DNA of 64,000 nt from positions 936,763 to 1,000,762 of the forward strand of contig JAAXHH010000141.1 of assembly GCA_012270975.1 (NCBI GenBank), read 5' to 3'. Origin of the DNA: Candidatus Latescibacterota bacterium (GTDB lineage: Bacteria; JAAXHH01). Position 1 is the stretch's first letter, and each line of letters starts with the position of its first letter. Of this stretch, positions 8,683 through 15,966 are shown piece after piece. The translations under genes and the position numbers were made by a program. The notes beneath the pieces are model-generated. The model was given only the letters and a program-made list of their open reading frames with translations. It was not told where the DNA came from and did not search any database.

Positions 8683-9432
8683 TCAGATCGCCCAGTACTT
8701 CCACAGGTCTTCGGGAATCTCGTACCGGAAGGACTGATCCAGGTGCCTTTCGTGGTTCCAGCGGGCGAACAGGGCGAAGCGCGGCGAGGTGCTGGTGTTT
8801 TCCGATCCGTTGTGGGTCAAATAGGAATGCCAGAGCACCACGTCGCCGGCCTTCGCGGTAAATTCACGGCCGCCGGTGGTCGGGTTGTCGCAGAACACGT
8901 CCCAGGAAAAACCCTCGATCTGCAGGAAACTGCCGTCGACGTGGGAGGGGTGCTCCAGGAAATAACGATGGGCGGCGAAATGGCTTCCCGGCCAGTAGAT
9001 GAGGGCGCCGCCACCGGGTTCCACGTCGTAGAGATAGGTCGTCGCACCGAGCATGAAGGGCAGCCAGCGCCCGCCGTAGGCGTCGATGTGGCCCGTGATG
9101 GGCATCTCGAACGTCCGCTCCGGCTCGGGCCAGCGTATGATGGGGATGCCGTCGCCCGCGACGAAGTGGCCCCCGCTGAGCTGATCGATGATCGCCATCA
9201 TGTGCGGATGGTGCACGAGGGCCGATTCGGGCGGATCGTACTCGTACCCGTCGAGACCGCTCGTCTCCCGGGGCCAGGTCGCAGGGTCCTCCAGGCAGCC
9301 GTCGAGCGCACGCCAGATCTGCCGCCGCCACGCCTCGAGGGTCTCCTCGTCGAACACGTTCTTCAGAACCAGGTAGCCGTTTAGCTTGAAGTGGGCGATC
9401 TGCTGGGCATTCAGGGGCTGGGCATTGGACAT
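8683..9432 (-). CDS. PhyH-family Fe(II)/2-oxoglutarate dioxygenase, probably leaderless mRNA
   Basis: The 249-residue protein starts MSNAQPLNAQQIAHFKLNGYLVLKN. The triad is intact: H115-I-D117 (TGHIDAYGG), H207 (YLTHNGS) and R218; the turn is IYWPGSHF. The ATG at 9432 was chosen over an upstream extension because a consensus promoter (-35 at 9468-9463, -10 at 9445-9440) predicts transcription beginning at about the start codon itself. That would give a leaderless or near-leaderless message, and there is no room for a Shine-Dalgarno site. It diverges from the gene at 9658. The substrate is unknown. Confidence 0.92.
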   Translation of the reverse strand: MSNAQPLNAQQIAHFKLNGYLVLKNVFDEETLEAWRRQIWRALDGCLEDPATWPRETSGLDGYEYDPPESALVHHPHMMAIIDQLSGGHFVAGDGIPIIRWPEPERTFEMPITGHIDAYGGRWLPFMLGATTYLYDVEPGGGALIYWPGSHFAAHRYFLEHPSHVDGSFLQIEGFSWDVFCDNPTTGGREFTAKAGDVVLWHSYLTHNGSENTSTSPRFALFARWNHERHLDQSFRYEIPEDLWKYWAI

Positions 9433-9439
9433 AGGCGTG

Positions 9440-9468
9440 AACTTAAGCCGCGTGCCGGACGCTGTCAA
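9440..9468 (-). promoter_or_regulatory. Consensus promoter of the PhyH gene 8683-9432
   Basis: On the minus strand TTGACA (9468-9463), a 17-base spacer and TAAGTT (9445-9440). The -10 ends only seven bases before the ATG at 9432, implying a leaderless transcript. Confidence 0.6.
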
Positions 9469-9519
9469 GACCCGCTCACCCATATCGGCAAAGCAGGAGT
9501 AAAAACGTTTCGTTCCTGC

Positions 9520-9549
9520 TTGACATATTGCGATCAATCCGTGTAACAT
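9520..9549 (+). promoter_or_regulatory. Promoter of the 9658-14957 gene run
   Basis: TTGACA (9520-9525), an 18-base spacer and TAACAT (9544-9549). It is divergent from the promoter at 9440-9468 and gives a leader of roughly 100 bases before the ATG at 9658. Confidence 0.5.
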
Positions 9550-9657
9550 TGCGGAGAGATCTTCGTTCCCAAATCGCTGATTATTCGCAGCTCATATTTC
9601 TTATAGTCATAATCTGCACAGTCCGCGACGCAGACGCGGCAGACGGGACTTCACCAT

Positions 9658-10014
9658 ATGCAATCGGAAATCAGTCAGTGGATCGCCGAAAGCCGGAAAA
9701 AACTGGAGGGAAAGGGACTGGATGACGGGGATCTGGATCAGTTGGAAGCGCTTTTAAAAACCCAGCGGCCGCCGAAGATCATGTACCTGACCGCGCGGTC
9801 GACCAATATGCGGTCCGGGATCGTCGGCTGGGTGGAGTTCGTCCCGGGCGAGGGGCCGAAACTCAAACTGCCGGGCGATGAGCCGCCTTACAATTCCGTG
9901 CTGGAGGCGGTCGCCGACGGGTGGCGGGTGGTGCAGTACCCCATCCCCAAACTGTACGAATACAAGGATCTTGAAAACGACTACGTGGGTTTCGATTTCA
10001 TACTCGAGAAGTAG
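9658..10014 (+). CDS. Small conserved-looking hypothetical protein
   Basis: A 118-residue soluble protein (MQSEISQWIAESRKK...) with no signal peptide or membrane segment. The N-terminal third is predicted helical and acidic/basic mixed; the rest is likely mixed alpha/beta with a short segment ending YVGFDFILEK. I do not recognise a family. A GGGA precedes the ATG by about ten bases and a good promoter lies 100 bases upstream. The gene is 18 bases before the PhyH gene at 10033, so it is probably the first gene of that operon and may serve the same pathway. Confidence 0.7.
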   Translation: MQSEISQWIAESRKKLEGKGLDDGDLDQLEALLKTQRPPKIMYLTARSTNMRSGIVGWVEFVPGEGPKLKLPGDEPPYNSVLEAVADGWRVVQYPIPKLYEYKDLENDYVGFDFILEK

Positions 10015-10032
10015 AACTGAGGAGGCGTTGCC

Positions 10033-10839
10033 ATGGCTGAGATCAGACCGACGATGACCGATGACGACGTAATGGACTTCGTGGCGAAGGGCTACGCCGT
10101 GCTCGACGAGATGGTGGATGCCGATTTCAACGAGCGGTGCCGCAACCTCCCGCAAGGCCCAGCGAAGGAGACGGTCGGCTCGCGCGATTTCATCCGCGAA
10201 GTGCTGCTCCATCCCCGGTTGGCGGGCGTGATCCGTTCATTGCTGGGTCCCAACTTCCTGATGCCGACGGGGGGCCACCACCATCTCATCGACCAGCCGG
10301 TATCCGGGCAGGACTGGCATTCGGACGGCATATCCGGCCTCGGCTACGAGATCAACGAACTCCAGTGCTATTACTATCCGCAGGACGTGAATATCGAAGA
10401 CGGGCCGACCATGATCCTGCCCGGTTCCCACTGCCGGGTGGTCAACCGCGACGCCCTGGCCCACTACGGCGATCTCATGGGGCAGCTTTCGCTCGTGGTG
10501 AAGGCGGGGACCGTGGCCATTACCCGGTACGGCATCTGGCACCGGGCCGGTCCGAAACTCAATCACAAGCCCCGCAGCATGATCAAGTTCTCCTACTTCC
10601 GCAATGCGGAGCCGCGCCAGCGCGACTGGCTGATCGATTCGGAAGAGATCCCTGCGTACCGGGATCGACCTGCCGCGCCCTACACGAGCGGGGTAGAGTC
10701 CTACCGGGACCTGAGGCGCCGCATCCACACCTGGAACTGGCTGTGCGGGCTGAGTGAAGAGGAGTCCATGGCCCACGACCGGTGGCGGCCCGCATATGAG
10801 ACCGGTACGCAGCCCGTCGAAGAAGTCACGCTGCAGTGA
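10033..10839 (+). CDS. PhyH-family Fe(II)/2-oxoglutarate dioxygenase
   Basis: The 268-residue protein has an intact catalytic site: H96-S-D98 (DWHSDGISG), H170 (GIWHRAGP) and R181, with the turn MILPGSHCR. A GAGGAG Shine-Dalgarno site lies about eight bases before the ATG. It follows the small hypothetical gene by 18 bases and precedes the bicupin gene. The run of oxygenase, bicupin, oxygenase, enolase-superfamily enzyme and VOC-cupin suggests stepwise breakdown of a hydroxylated or sugar-acid-like compound; the substrate is not deducible. Confidence 0.93.
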   Translation: MAEIRPTMTDDDVMDFVAKGYAVLDEMVDADFNERCRNLPQGPAKETVGSRDFIREVLLHPRLAGVIRSLLGPNFLMPTGGHHHLIDQPVSGQDWHSDGISGLGYEINELQCYYYPQDVNIEDGPTMILPGSHCRVVNRDALAHYGDLMGQLSLVVKAGTVAITRYGIWHRAGPKLNHKPRSMIKFSYFRNAEPRQRDWLIDSEEIPAYRDRPAAPYTSGVESYRDLRRRIHTWNWLCGLSEEESMAHDRWRPAYETGTQPVEEVTLQ

Positions 10840-10915
10840 TCCAACGGATACGAGCTGATTGACGCGATCAACCGGCTTGATACGATCACCCGGCGGAACA
10901 GACGGAACGGTCAAC

Positions 10916-11731
10916 ATGCTGATAACCCACACCAGGCGCGAAGAGATGCACCTGGGCGTCAGCCACGGAGGCGCCGCGGCGAGCTATTTCAATCCCGGGT
11001 TCGATGGGACGGCATTCAAGTCTCCCTGGGGATTCATCCATTCCGTGATCTTCCCGCCCGGCAGCGGCATCGGCGAACACAGCCACACTTTCGCGGAAGA
11101 GATCTTCGTCACCATCGACAACGCCATGCAGTTCACCCACAACGGCCGTACGACCGAAGTCGACGGCGGCGCCGCTGTGCCCCTTCGATCGGGTGAGTCT
11201 CACGGCATCTACAACCATACGGACCGGGACACCTGGTTCTTCAATTTTCACTGCGTGGATACGGTCCGCGAACCGAAGCACGAGGATTTCGACGACCCGC
11301 GCAGAGAGGTCGAGCTGGAATCCACCGACCGTCTCCCCATCGGCCGGTTCGACCGTTCTCTACTCCGACCCAAGAAGCACCATGGGGGCCGGGGCGAAGT
11401 GCGGTACCGGCAGATCTGGGGAAGCCGGGATTTCCAGACCAATTTCGAGTACCTCTGCCACATCCTGCTGCCGCCGGGAACCTCCGTGGGCTATCATCGG
11501 CACGATCTCGTGGAAGAAGCCTACATGATCATGGATGGCCGGGGGCGGATTACCGTGAACGACGAGACCGCGGAGGTCGAACGCGGGGATGCCGTCCCCA
11601 ACATGATCGGGAGCGCCCACGGTATCTACAACCACACGGGCGAGGACCTCGAGCTCTTCGTAGTCGGCGTGAGCCTGGAAAAGGGCCGGGTGGACGCGAC
11701 CGACCTCGGCGACGACCTGGCCGGACGATAG
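10916..11731 (+). CDS. Bicupin protein
   Basis: This 271-residue protein has two complete cupin domains. The first carries PPGSGIGEHSHTFAEEIF (metal-binding HxH...E) at about residues 40-60 and SHGIYNHT as its second motif. The second carries PPGTSVGYHRHDLVEEAYM and AHGIYNHT. The matching HGIYNHT motifs show an internal duplication. I chose the ATG at 10916 (MLITHTRREEMHLG) because the extra 19 upstream residues look non-conserved. Cupins with both metal sites act as dioxygenases, isomerases or decarboxylases or bind small molecules; the reaction is unknown. It lies between two PhyH genes. Confidence 0.9.
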   Translation: MLITHTRREEMHLGVSHGGAAASYFNPGFDGTAFKSPWGFIHSVIFPPGSGIGEHSHTFAEEIFVTIDNAMQFTHNGRTTEVDGGAAVPLRSGESHGIYNHTDRDTWFFNFHCVDTVREPKHEDFDDPRREVELESTDRLPIGRFDRSLLRPKKHHGGRGEVRYRQIWGSRDFQTNFEYLCHILLPPGTSVGYHRHDLVEEAYMIMDGRGRITVNDETAEVERGDAVPNMIGSAHGIYNHTGEDLELFVVGVSLEKGRVDATDLGDDLAGR

Positions 11732-11766
11732 TCCTCGAATCGAAACATGAAACGGGATTTGCAACG

Positions 11767-12570
11767 GTGACGGAAGCGTCCTTTCAAGCCCATGTGCTGG
11801 ACATGAAGGTCGAGGGATACACCATCCTGACCGACCAGCTGACCCCGGAGGAGTGCGCCGAAGCGCGTAAGGAATTGGAAACCCGCTACCCCGATCGTGA
11901 ACAAGGCAGTTTCGAGTGGCTCTTCAACAAGGCGCGAGTCTTCGAGCGGTTCTACCAGCTACCCGATCATCTTCGGCTGATCAGACACTTTCTCGGTCCC
12001 GACGCGCTCCTGAGCGCCGTGTACGGGTCGGTCGTGATGCCCGGTGAGGGCGGCCGCGGCCTGCATTCCGACAGCGGCATCACCGGTCACAATCGCGACG
12101 CATCCATGCCGGATGCCGATGAGGGGCGGCGGATCACGAGCCATTCGATCGCCTTGAACACGATCTTCTGCCTGAGCCCCTTCACCGAAACCAACGGCGC
12201 CACGGAGTTCGTCCCCGGCAGCCACCGTTACGAGTATCTGGACGTGCCCGATTCGGCCTACGACAACGCCCGGACCGCCGTCGCGCCGGAAGGATCGCTG
12301 GTGCTCTTCGACGTGAACACCTGGCACGGCACGACGAAGAACCAGACCGAGGAAACGCGCTACGCGGTGTTAAGCCCGTGGCGGAGGCGCTGGACCAAGT
12401 GCGAGTACGAGATGGCCCGCGTGGTCAAGCCCGACGTCCTCGAACGGGCGGGCGAAGACGGTCCGGTCATCTTCGGATTCCAGGCCCAGTCCCCGTACAC
12501 GGAACTGTGGCAGTGGGACCGGGAAGAAGGTGGGCCTAAACCGGAGTTCAGCCACCTGCGGCGGGACTGA
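11767..12570 (+). CDS. PhyH-family Fe(II)/2-oxoglutarate dioxygenase, GTG start
   Basis: The 267-residue protein begins at a GTG (11767); an ATG 18 bases upstream runs only into a short out-of-frame peptide. The triad is H100-S-D102 (GRGLHSDSG), H187 (NTWHGTT) and R198 (EETRYAV), with the turn EFVPGSHRYE. It has an extended loop between the H-x-D motif and the PGSH turn. A GGGA lies close upstream. It sits 35 bases after the bicupin gene in the same orientation. The substrate is unknown. Confidence 0.92.
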   Translation: MTEASFQAHVLDMKVEGYTILTDQLTPEECAEARKELETRYPDREQGSFEWLFNKARVFERFYQLPDHLRLIRHFLGPDALLSAVYGSVVMPGEGGRGLHSDSGITGHNRDASMPDADEGRRITSHSIALNTIFCLSPFTETNGATEFVPGSHRYEYLDVPDSAYDNARTAVAPEGSLVLFDVNTWHGTTKNQTEETRYAVLSPWRRRWTKCEYEMARVVKPDVLERAGEDGPVIFGFQAQSPYTELWQWDREEGGPKPEFSHLRRD

Positions 12571-12668
12571 AGGCCGACGGTGAAGCAACGGCAGCTGAAG
12601 CGCGGCAGCCGAACACCGGCATCCGACTGACGGCAGGAAACCACACGGTCGCAGCCCGGAGGAAACCT

Positions 12669-13790
12669 TTGAAAATCACCGATGTGAAAGTGCACCTGGT
12701 GGAGTCGTGGCGCAAATCGACGGACATCGGCTCGCCGTGGGTCTTTGTTCAGGTCTATACCGACGAGGGTGTTGTGGGACTGGGAGACGCCACGAACTGG
12801 CCGGGCGGCACGATCATCGCACAGGCCGTGGAGGAACTGGCCAAGCTCATCGTCGGTGAGGATCCCTTCCACATCGAGTACCTGTACCACCGCATGTACT
12901 ACGCCCTGGAGCAGATCGGGCAGACCGGCACGGTTATCGCGGCTGTCAGCGGTATCGAGATCGCCCTGTGGGACATCGTCGGCAAGGTCACCGGACAACC
13001 CATCTACAACCTCATCGGCGGACCGTGCCGCGACCGCATCCGGTTCTACAGCCATGCGTCCGATCCCGAAGAATGCGCAGCACTGGCCGAGAAGGGCGTC
13101 ACCGCTATCAAGGCATACTTCCCCGCCGACCCGATGGTCAGGGGAGAGCGCATCGATTCGCCCCGCTCCGTCACGTTGCGGGAAGAGAAGCTCGCCCTGG
13201 AACACATGCGCCGGTGCCGCGAGGCCGTGGGCGACGAGGTGGACATCTGCACCGACGTGGGATGCCGGTACACCACGAGCGCTGCGATCCGCATCGGAAA
13301 CCGGCTGGAGGAAATCGGCCTGCTGTTCTACGAGGAGCCGGTTCACCCGGAGAATATCGACGCCCTGGCCAAAGTGACGGCGTCCGTCAACGTGCCCGTG
13401 TGCGTGGGCGAACGACGGTACACGCGCTTCGGTTTCCGGGACCTGATCGCCGCCCAGGCGGTGGACATGATCATGCCCGACGTGGTGCGCACGGGCGGCA
13501 TCATGGAGACCAAGAAGATCGCCGCCATGGCCGAGAGCTACTACATGCAGGTCTCGCCCCATAATCCGAACAGCGCCGTGTCGACGACGGCGAGCCTCCA
13601 CGTCATGGCCAACATCCCGAACGCCCTGGTACTCGAATTCGTGGACGAAAAATGGGACGCCCCCTGGCGCGACGACCTGCTTACCGATCCGCCGGTCGTG
13701 GAAAGCGGCTATTTTCGGCTCCCCGAGAAACCCGGCCTGGGGACGGAGCTGAACATGGACGTCGTGGAGAAGTATCGTTTCAAAGGTTGA
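12669..13790 (+). CDS. Enolase-superfamily (mandelate racemase/muconate lactonizing) dehydratase-like enzyme
   Basis: The 373-residue enzyme starts at a TTG (12669) preceded by a strong GGAGG; no ATG fits. It has the N-terminal capping domain and a TIM barrel with metal ligands D196 (CTDVGCRY), E222 (FYEEPVHPEN) and E248 (VCVGERRYT), a general acid/base H298 in SPHNPNSAVST, and K148 in TAIKAYF. The SPHNP...ASLH segment resembles D-galactonate-dehydratase-type members, so dehydration of a sugar acid is the best guess. Metal-assisted proton abstraction next to a carboxylate is the shared family chemistry. It sits 98 bases after a PhyH gene and 12 bases before the VOC-cupin gene. Confidence 0.92.
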   Translation: MKITDVKVHLVESWRKSTDIGSPWVFVQVYTDEGVVGLGDATNWPGGTIIAQAVEELAKLIVGEDPFHIEYLYHRMYYALEQIGQTGTVIAAVSGIEIALWDIVGKVTGQPIYNLIGGPCRDRIRFYSHASDPEECAALAEKGVTAIKAYFPADPMVRGERIDSPRSVTLREEKLALEHMRRCREAVGDEVDICTDVGCRYTTSAAIRIGNRLEEIGLLFYEEPVHPENIDALAKVTASVNVPVCVGERRYTRFGFRDLIAAQAVDMIMPDVVRTGGIMETKKIAAMAESYYMQVSPHNPNSAVSTTASLHVMANIPNALVLEFVDEKWDAPWRDDLLTDPPVVESGYFRLPEKPGLGTELNMDVVEKYRFKG

Positions 13791-13802
13791 AGGAGCAGGC
13801 CA

Positions 13803-14957
13803 ATGCAACTGCATGACGACAAGCAGACCAACCGCGCGGACAATATCCAGGGCGCCGAGATCCGGCTGCCGACCGCAGACCTGACCGCGGACCTGGCGTT
13901 CTTCATGAAGACCCTGGGGTTCCGCATGGACAAGATCTATCCGGCCGACTATCCGACGATCTCCGTGCTTTCCGGCCACGGTCTTACCATCCGGCTGGAG
14001 CAGGGCGCCTCCGAACCGCCGGGCACGTTACGGATCCTGTGCCGCGATCCCGGAGCCCTGGCCGGGGGGGAGACTGAACTCACCGCGCCGAACGGCACCC
14101 AGGTCGAGATCGTACAGGCCGATCCGCCACTCGAAATTCCCGAGACACAGCACGCCTTCCTCGTGCGGCGCCTCAAGGACAACACGCCCTGGGTGATCGG
14201 CCGTGCCGGCATGCATTACCGCGACCTGGTGCCCGGCCGTCTCGGCGGGAGCATCATCGCCTCCCACATCCGCATACCCGACGCGGGGCCCGTTCCCGAC
14301 GTCGTGCACTACCACACTGTGGGTTTCCAGCTGATCTTCTGTTACCGGGGAGAAGTAAAGCTCGTCTACGAGGACCAGGGGCCGCCCTTCATGCTCAAGG
14401 CCGGTGACTGCGTGATCCAGCCCCCGGAGATCCGGCACCGCGTGCTCGAATCGTCCGAGAACCTGCAGGTGATCGAGATCGGCGTCCCGGCCGACCACGT
14501 GACCACCATCGATCACGAGGTCGAGTTGCCCACCAATGTGCTGAATCCCGATCGCGTCTTCGGCGGCCAGACGTTCTGCCGCCACCAGCTCAAGGACGCG
14601 GTATGGGAACCCTGGAGATTGGCGGGATTCGAGGCAAGGGAAACGGGCATCGGCGAGGCGACGGGCGGCGTGGCCTCTGTGCAGGTCGCCCGGGTGACGG
14701 ATGGTGCGGACGGTGGTTCAAGCGGCGGGAGCGGTGGCGGCGGCCAGGTCACGAGCCACACCGGCGACATCCTCTTTACCTTCGTCATGGAGGGGGAGGT
14801 GACGCTGAACGGGGAAAACCAAGGGGCGCACCGGCTGGAGGCGGGGGACGCCTATGTCATTCCGCCCCATACGATGACGTCACTCACGGACCGTTCGGCC
14901 GACCTCGAACTCCTCGAGGTGGCGCTGCCTGCGCAGTTCGAGACCGTTGTGCACTGA
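13803..14957 (+). CDS. Three-domain VOC (glyoxalase)-cupin-cupin fusion protein
   Basis: The 384-residue protein starts after an AAGGAGCAGG site. Residues about 15-105 look like a VOC/glyoxalase domain (EIRLPTADLTADLAFFMKTLGF ... NGTQVEIVQ). Residues about 140-230 form a cupin (VVHYHTVGFQLIFCYRGEVKLVYEDQG, LKAGDCVIQPPEIRH). Residues about 310-380 form a second cupin (SHTGDILFTFVMEGEVTLNGE, LEAGDAYVIPPHTM). The last two are joined through a linker of Gly and Ser (GGSSGGSGGGGQ). Both cupins keep some but not all classical metal ligands. The combination suggests a multistep or ligand-sensing enzyme acting with the upstream enolase-superfamily gene; the reaction is unknown. Confidence 0.88.
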   Translation: MQLHDDKQTNRADNIQGAEIRLPTADLTADLAFFMKTLGFRMDKIYPADYPTISVLSGHGLTIRLEQGASEPPGTLRILCRDPGALAGGETELTAPNGTQVEIVQADPPLEIPETQHAFLVRRLKDNTPWVIGRAGMHYRDLVPGRLGGSIIASHIRIPDAGPVPDVVHYHTVGFQLIFCYRGEVKLVYEDQGPPFMLKAGDCVIQPPEIRHRVLESSENLQVIEIGVPADHVTTIDHEVELPTNVLNPDRVFGGQTFCRHQLKDAVWEPWRLAGFEARETGIGEATGGVASVQVARVTDGADGGSSGGSGGGGQVTSHTGDILFTFVMEGEVTLNGENQGAHRLEAGDAYVIPPHTMTSLTDRSADLELLEVALPAQFETVVH

Positions 14958-15007
14958 TCCGCTAAAGACGCCCGGTCGATGTCGCGGCCGGCCCTGAGTT
15001 CACTGCG

Positions 15008-15874
15008 TCACACGCCCAGCACACCGCGCAGCCGGTCGGACGCCCGGCTCAGCACCGTAGGCGGCACGGGTACCTGGTTGTACTCGGAAAACCGCCGGTA
15101 AGCCCAGTGGGCGGCGTACTGGGACTGGAAGACGTAGCGCATCCGGTTCGACGTGACCGGCGCACCCCGGTGCCAGCACTGATTGTTCTGCAGGTAGACG
15201 TCCCCAGCCTTGCAGAAGGCCGAAACCGGCCCCTTCCCGTCAAACTCCGGATTTTCCTGGCTGTCGGGATCTCTGCCTGAATACTGGCTGCCAGGGACAA
15301 ACTGCGTCGGGCCGTCCTCGACCGTGTCGATATCGGTCAGGGCCATCTGAATAGTGAACCATTGCACGGGCATGCGGATGCGGGGGTCGTGGCGCGGTAC
15401 GTCGTCCGGCAACGGAAACTCCACCCGGTCGTCCACGTGCCACAGATCGATCGCCTGTCCAGGCGCGTTCCGGATCACGTTCTGTCCACAGAACTTACAG
15501 TCCTCTCCGACGACGGCCTCGGCCAGGCTCAGGATCGGTTCCCGGATCAACATGTCCACGAACACCGCATCCAGTTCCAGCGTGTTCCGCAGGACGAAAC
15601 CGTCCCCCCGCCCGCTTACGTAGTCGGTACCTGCGAGCACAGGATCGTCGAAACATCGATCCGTGACTTCGCGGAGCGCATCGATTTCATCCCGGGTCAG
15701 CACTCCGGGAATGAGGGCGAACCCATCCCGGTGGAAGTTCGTGAGGATGGCCTCCATTGGGGCGTCGTCGAGGCGTTCGCCCGGAAGTATGCGTTTTGAG
15801 ATCACGGGTATCTCCTGTCGGCCGTCGTGGTTGGCAGGCGCAGCGGTTGGCAGGCGCATCGGATTGCTTGACAT
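15008..15874 (-). CDS. PhyH-family Fe(II)/2-oxoglutarate dioxygenase
   Basis: The 288-residue protein has an intact triad H146-V-D148 (DLWHVDD), H235 (QCWHRGAP) and a nearby Arg (TSNRMRY); the usual PGSH turn reads FVPGSQ. Two starts are plausible: ATG 15874 preceded by GGAAGG, and GTG 15805 preceded by AGGAGA. The region between them contains a 16-base-period direct repeat of GGTTGGCAGGCGCA (15829-15858), so the first 23 residues may be a recent expansion. The gene is convergent with the 9658-14957 run and divergent from the methyltransferase-HNH gene, whose -35 element overlaps this ATG. Confidence 0.9.
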   Translation of the reverse strand: MSSNPMRLPTAAPANHDGRQEIPVISKRILPGERLDDAPMEAILTNFHRDGFALIPGVLTRDEIDALREVTDRCFDDPVLAGTDYVSGRGDGFVLRNTLELDAVFVDMLIREPILSLAEAVVGEDCKFCGQNVIRNAPGQAIDLWHVDDRVEFPLPDDVPRHDPRIRMPVQWFTIQMALTDIDTVEDGPTQFVPGSQYSGRDPDSQENPEFDGKGPVSAFCKAGDVYLQNNQCWHRGAPVTSNRMRYVFQSQYAAHWAYRRFSEYNQVPVPPTVLSRASDRLRGVLGV

Positions 15875-15895
15875 CTCGCGCCTTCCGAATACTAT
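15868..15895 (+). promoter_or_regulatory. Promoter of the methyltransferase-HNH gene
   Basis: TTGACA (15868-15873), a 16-base spacer and TACTAT (15890-15895), predicting a leader of about 65 bases. It overlaps the start codon of the divergent PhyH gene, so expression of the two may be mutually exclusive. Confidence 0.5.
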
Positions 15896-15966
15896 GGCAA
15901 GATCATAGATTATGGTTTCGACATGGGATATACAACCGTTTTCCCGCGACCGTCTCGCTATACCAT

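Noticed and set aside
12360..13979. A 539-codon minus-strand open frame opposite the enolase-superfamily gene
   Set aside because: No recognisable motifs, and the plus strand encodes a complete enzyme with all catalytic residues.
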